Shown here: one piece after another, positions 62,862 to 64,000 of the stretch | Layout: the number at the start of each line of letters is the position of its first letter | Numbering within the stretch: position 1 is the first letter of the stretch | NCBI GenBank assembly: GCA_013289835.1 | Contig: JABCZG010000020.1 | Coordinates: 1-64,000 of the forward strand | Length of the DNA: 64,000 bases | Reading direction: 5' to 3' | DNA from: Acidobacteriota bacterium | Lineage (GTDB): Bacteria > Acidobacteriota > Terriglobia > Acidiferrales > UBA7541 | Position numbers and translations under genes: made by a program | The notes under the pieces: generated by a model | What the model was told of the DNA's origin: nothing | What the model saw: only the letters and a program-made list of their open reading frames with translations | Database searches by the model: none

Positions 62862-63061
62862 GAGCTGACGAGCGAGCCATTGCGAGAGTGAAGGACTTCA
62901 AGAACGAATTCTGTTGCGGCGTGGTTTTCATTCGCGGATTGGGCACAGTGCCCCGGGAGAAGGAGCATAGCGACAAGCAATTTGTGGTGACATAGAGAGG
63001 CAAGCGCGCCGCAGGATCCGCGTGGCATTTTTCACGCGAGAAAAAACGGCCGCATCCCAGC

Positions 63062-64000
63062 ATGCCTCTCAACCGCGCCATGAAAATCTTGCTGACACTC
63101 GCGCTCGTCGCCGCGGCCGCGTGGCTGGGCGCCAGCGCAACGTTTTACAACGAAGCGCTGGTTTCCGCGTTCTTCGGGCTCGCGCTCGCCAGCGTCATCA
63201 TCATTCACTTGCGGATCCGTCCTTCGTGGCAGGACGCGCTGCTGATTCTGGCCGGGACGTTCCTTTTCGCTTCCGTGGACTTCCGGCTGCTGCACTTCAA
63301 GCCCGCGATCATGGCGTGGTTTTCGTTCGCCGGGCTAAGCAGCCTGCTGATCTTCGGCTTGCGCACGATGTGGGCCAGCGACGCGAATCGCAAGCTGCTG
63401 CTGCTGGGTTTCGTTCCGTCGCTGCTCTTTGTGACGTCGGAATATTATGCCGACAGCCTTTTGCGCTGGACGTCCACGGTGCATCCGAAAGTTTTCGATC
63501 TGTATCTGTTCAGCTTCGATTCGAGCTTGTACGTGCAGCTTCCGTTTTTGGTCGGGCAAGCATTCTCGATGTGGCCGGCACTGCGCGCCACCGGACTTAT
63601 TTTCTACATCGGTTTGGCAATTCCCATCGCGCTGATTTATGCGGGACGCGTTCTTCGCATGCGCGAAAAAGCGATTCCCTCGTTTGTGGCATTCTTGGCG
63701 ACAGGCCCAGCCGGCGTGATTTTTTACAACATGCTTCCCGCGCTTGGGCCGGCGCACGTATTTGGAAACGGATTCCCGTGGCATCCGCTGCCGGCGTCGC
63801 AAACGGCGCGTCTTCTGGTGGAACCGATTGCGCTTTCCGGGGCGCCGAACGCGATTCCCTCTTTGCACATGGCTTGGGTTTTGCTGGTGTGGTGGTACTC
63901 GCGGGGGCTTTCGTGGTGGGAACGCGGCGTGGCGTTTGCGTTTTTATTTTTCACGGTGCTAGCCACGATCGGAACGGGGGAACATTATTTTGTGGATTTG
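63062..64000 (+). CDS. Partial PAP2-family (PAP2_3-like) membrane phosphatase
   Basis: An ATG at 63062 opens a reading frame that continues without stop to the right edge (313 residues visible). It is an integral membrane protein with about eight helices. The catalytic motifs of the phosphatidic acid phosphatase 2 superfamily are visible near the end: PSLHMAW (motif 2 His, about residue 269) and GTGEHYFVD (motif 3 His-Asp). This is the PAP2_3 / inositolphosphorylceramide-synthase-like group. The C-terminus is missing, so the exact class is uncertain. It was found by reading the frame to the edge. Confidence 0.85.
   Translation, partial: MPLNRAMKILLTLALVAAAAWLGASATFYNEALVSAFFGLALASVIIIHLRIRPSWQDALLILAGTFLFASVDFRLLHFKPAIMAWFSFAGLSSLLIFGLRTMWASDANRKLLLLGFVPSLLFVTSEYYADSLLRWTSTVHPKVFDLYLFSFDSSLYVQLPFLVGQAFSMWPALRATGLIFYIGLAIPIALIYAGRVLRMREKAIPSFVAFLATGPAGVIFYNMLPALGPAHVFGNGFPWHPLPASQTARLLVEPIALSGAPNAIPSLHMAWVLLVWWYSRGLSWWERGVAFAFLFFTVLATIGTGEHYFVDL

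Overview
The window looks like a chromosomal segment of a soil-type acidobacterium, probably Terriglobia (former Acidobacteria subdivisions 1-3). Reasons: GC-rich, Gram-negative gene content (BamA, a Skp-like chaperone, LolCD-type genes, a secretin); intergenic stretches seeded with TCAGT-rich words and short palindromes of a kind I associate with these genomes; and a partial Cys/His-rich small protein at the left edge of a type I associate with this phylum. This assignment is inference; no rRNA or tRNA gene is visible.

Layout. 1-3.4 kb: a partial zinc-finger-like gene, two orphan antitoxin-like genes (DUF433, DUF2281) each preceded by the same repeat, and a GH57 amylase-type enzyme. 3.4-12.5 kb: ordinary metabolic and redox genes (secreted alpha/beta hydrolase, 7Fe ferredoxin, TlpA-like thioredoxin, O-methyltransferase, proline dehydrogenase, TrxB, DinB protein, methyltransferase, cyclophilin, MscL). 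12.7-15 kb: an APC permease with a USP-like tail. 15-20.7 kb: an iron-uptake operon of the FTR1-DUF2318 / FtsX-type ABC class (compare Campylobacter Cj1658-Cj1663), here with an ABC ATPase fused to a full-length DtxR-like iron-sensor domain and a trailing DUF971 gene. A good promoter and a Fur-box-like palindrome precede it. 20.8-23.9 kb: a secretin with a seven-repeat FG-GAP/VCBS propeller nested inside its channel domain.

24-31 kb: the classical rimP-nusA-infB-DUF503-rbfA-truB translation operon on the minus strand, with a promoter followed about 25-45 nt later by an intrinsic terminator, i.e. a likely attenuator. 31-36 kb: a phosphoesterase, a TPM / nucleotidyltransferase-like / LemA operon, and a class II aldolase. 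36-52.5 kb (minus): a Skp/OmpH protein, a giant YVTN/IPT lipoprotein, BamA, ClpC, LolD, LolC-type permease, LysS, a beta-barrel protein and a small exported protein, i.e. an envelope-biogenesis and protein-quality cluster. 52.6-55.5 kb: an alcohol dehydrogenase lying between a GT39-like glycosyltransferase and a 60-bp relic of the 3' end of a second copy. 55.8-60.5 kb (plus): an unrecognised protein, an ECF sigma factor, its zinc-finger anti-sigma, a DUF4097 protein, shikimate kinase and an exported protein. 60.7-64 kb: an XRE regulator with an N-terminal zinc ribbon, an HD-domain protein and a PAP2-family membrane enzyme that runs off the right edge.

Most noteworthy: the ATPase-DtxR fusion, which could let a transporter sense its own cargo, and the propeller-in-secretin architecture. 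Neither can be proved new without database searches.
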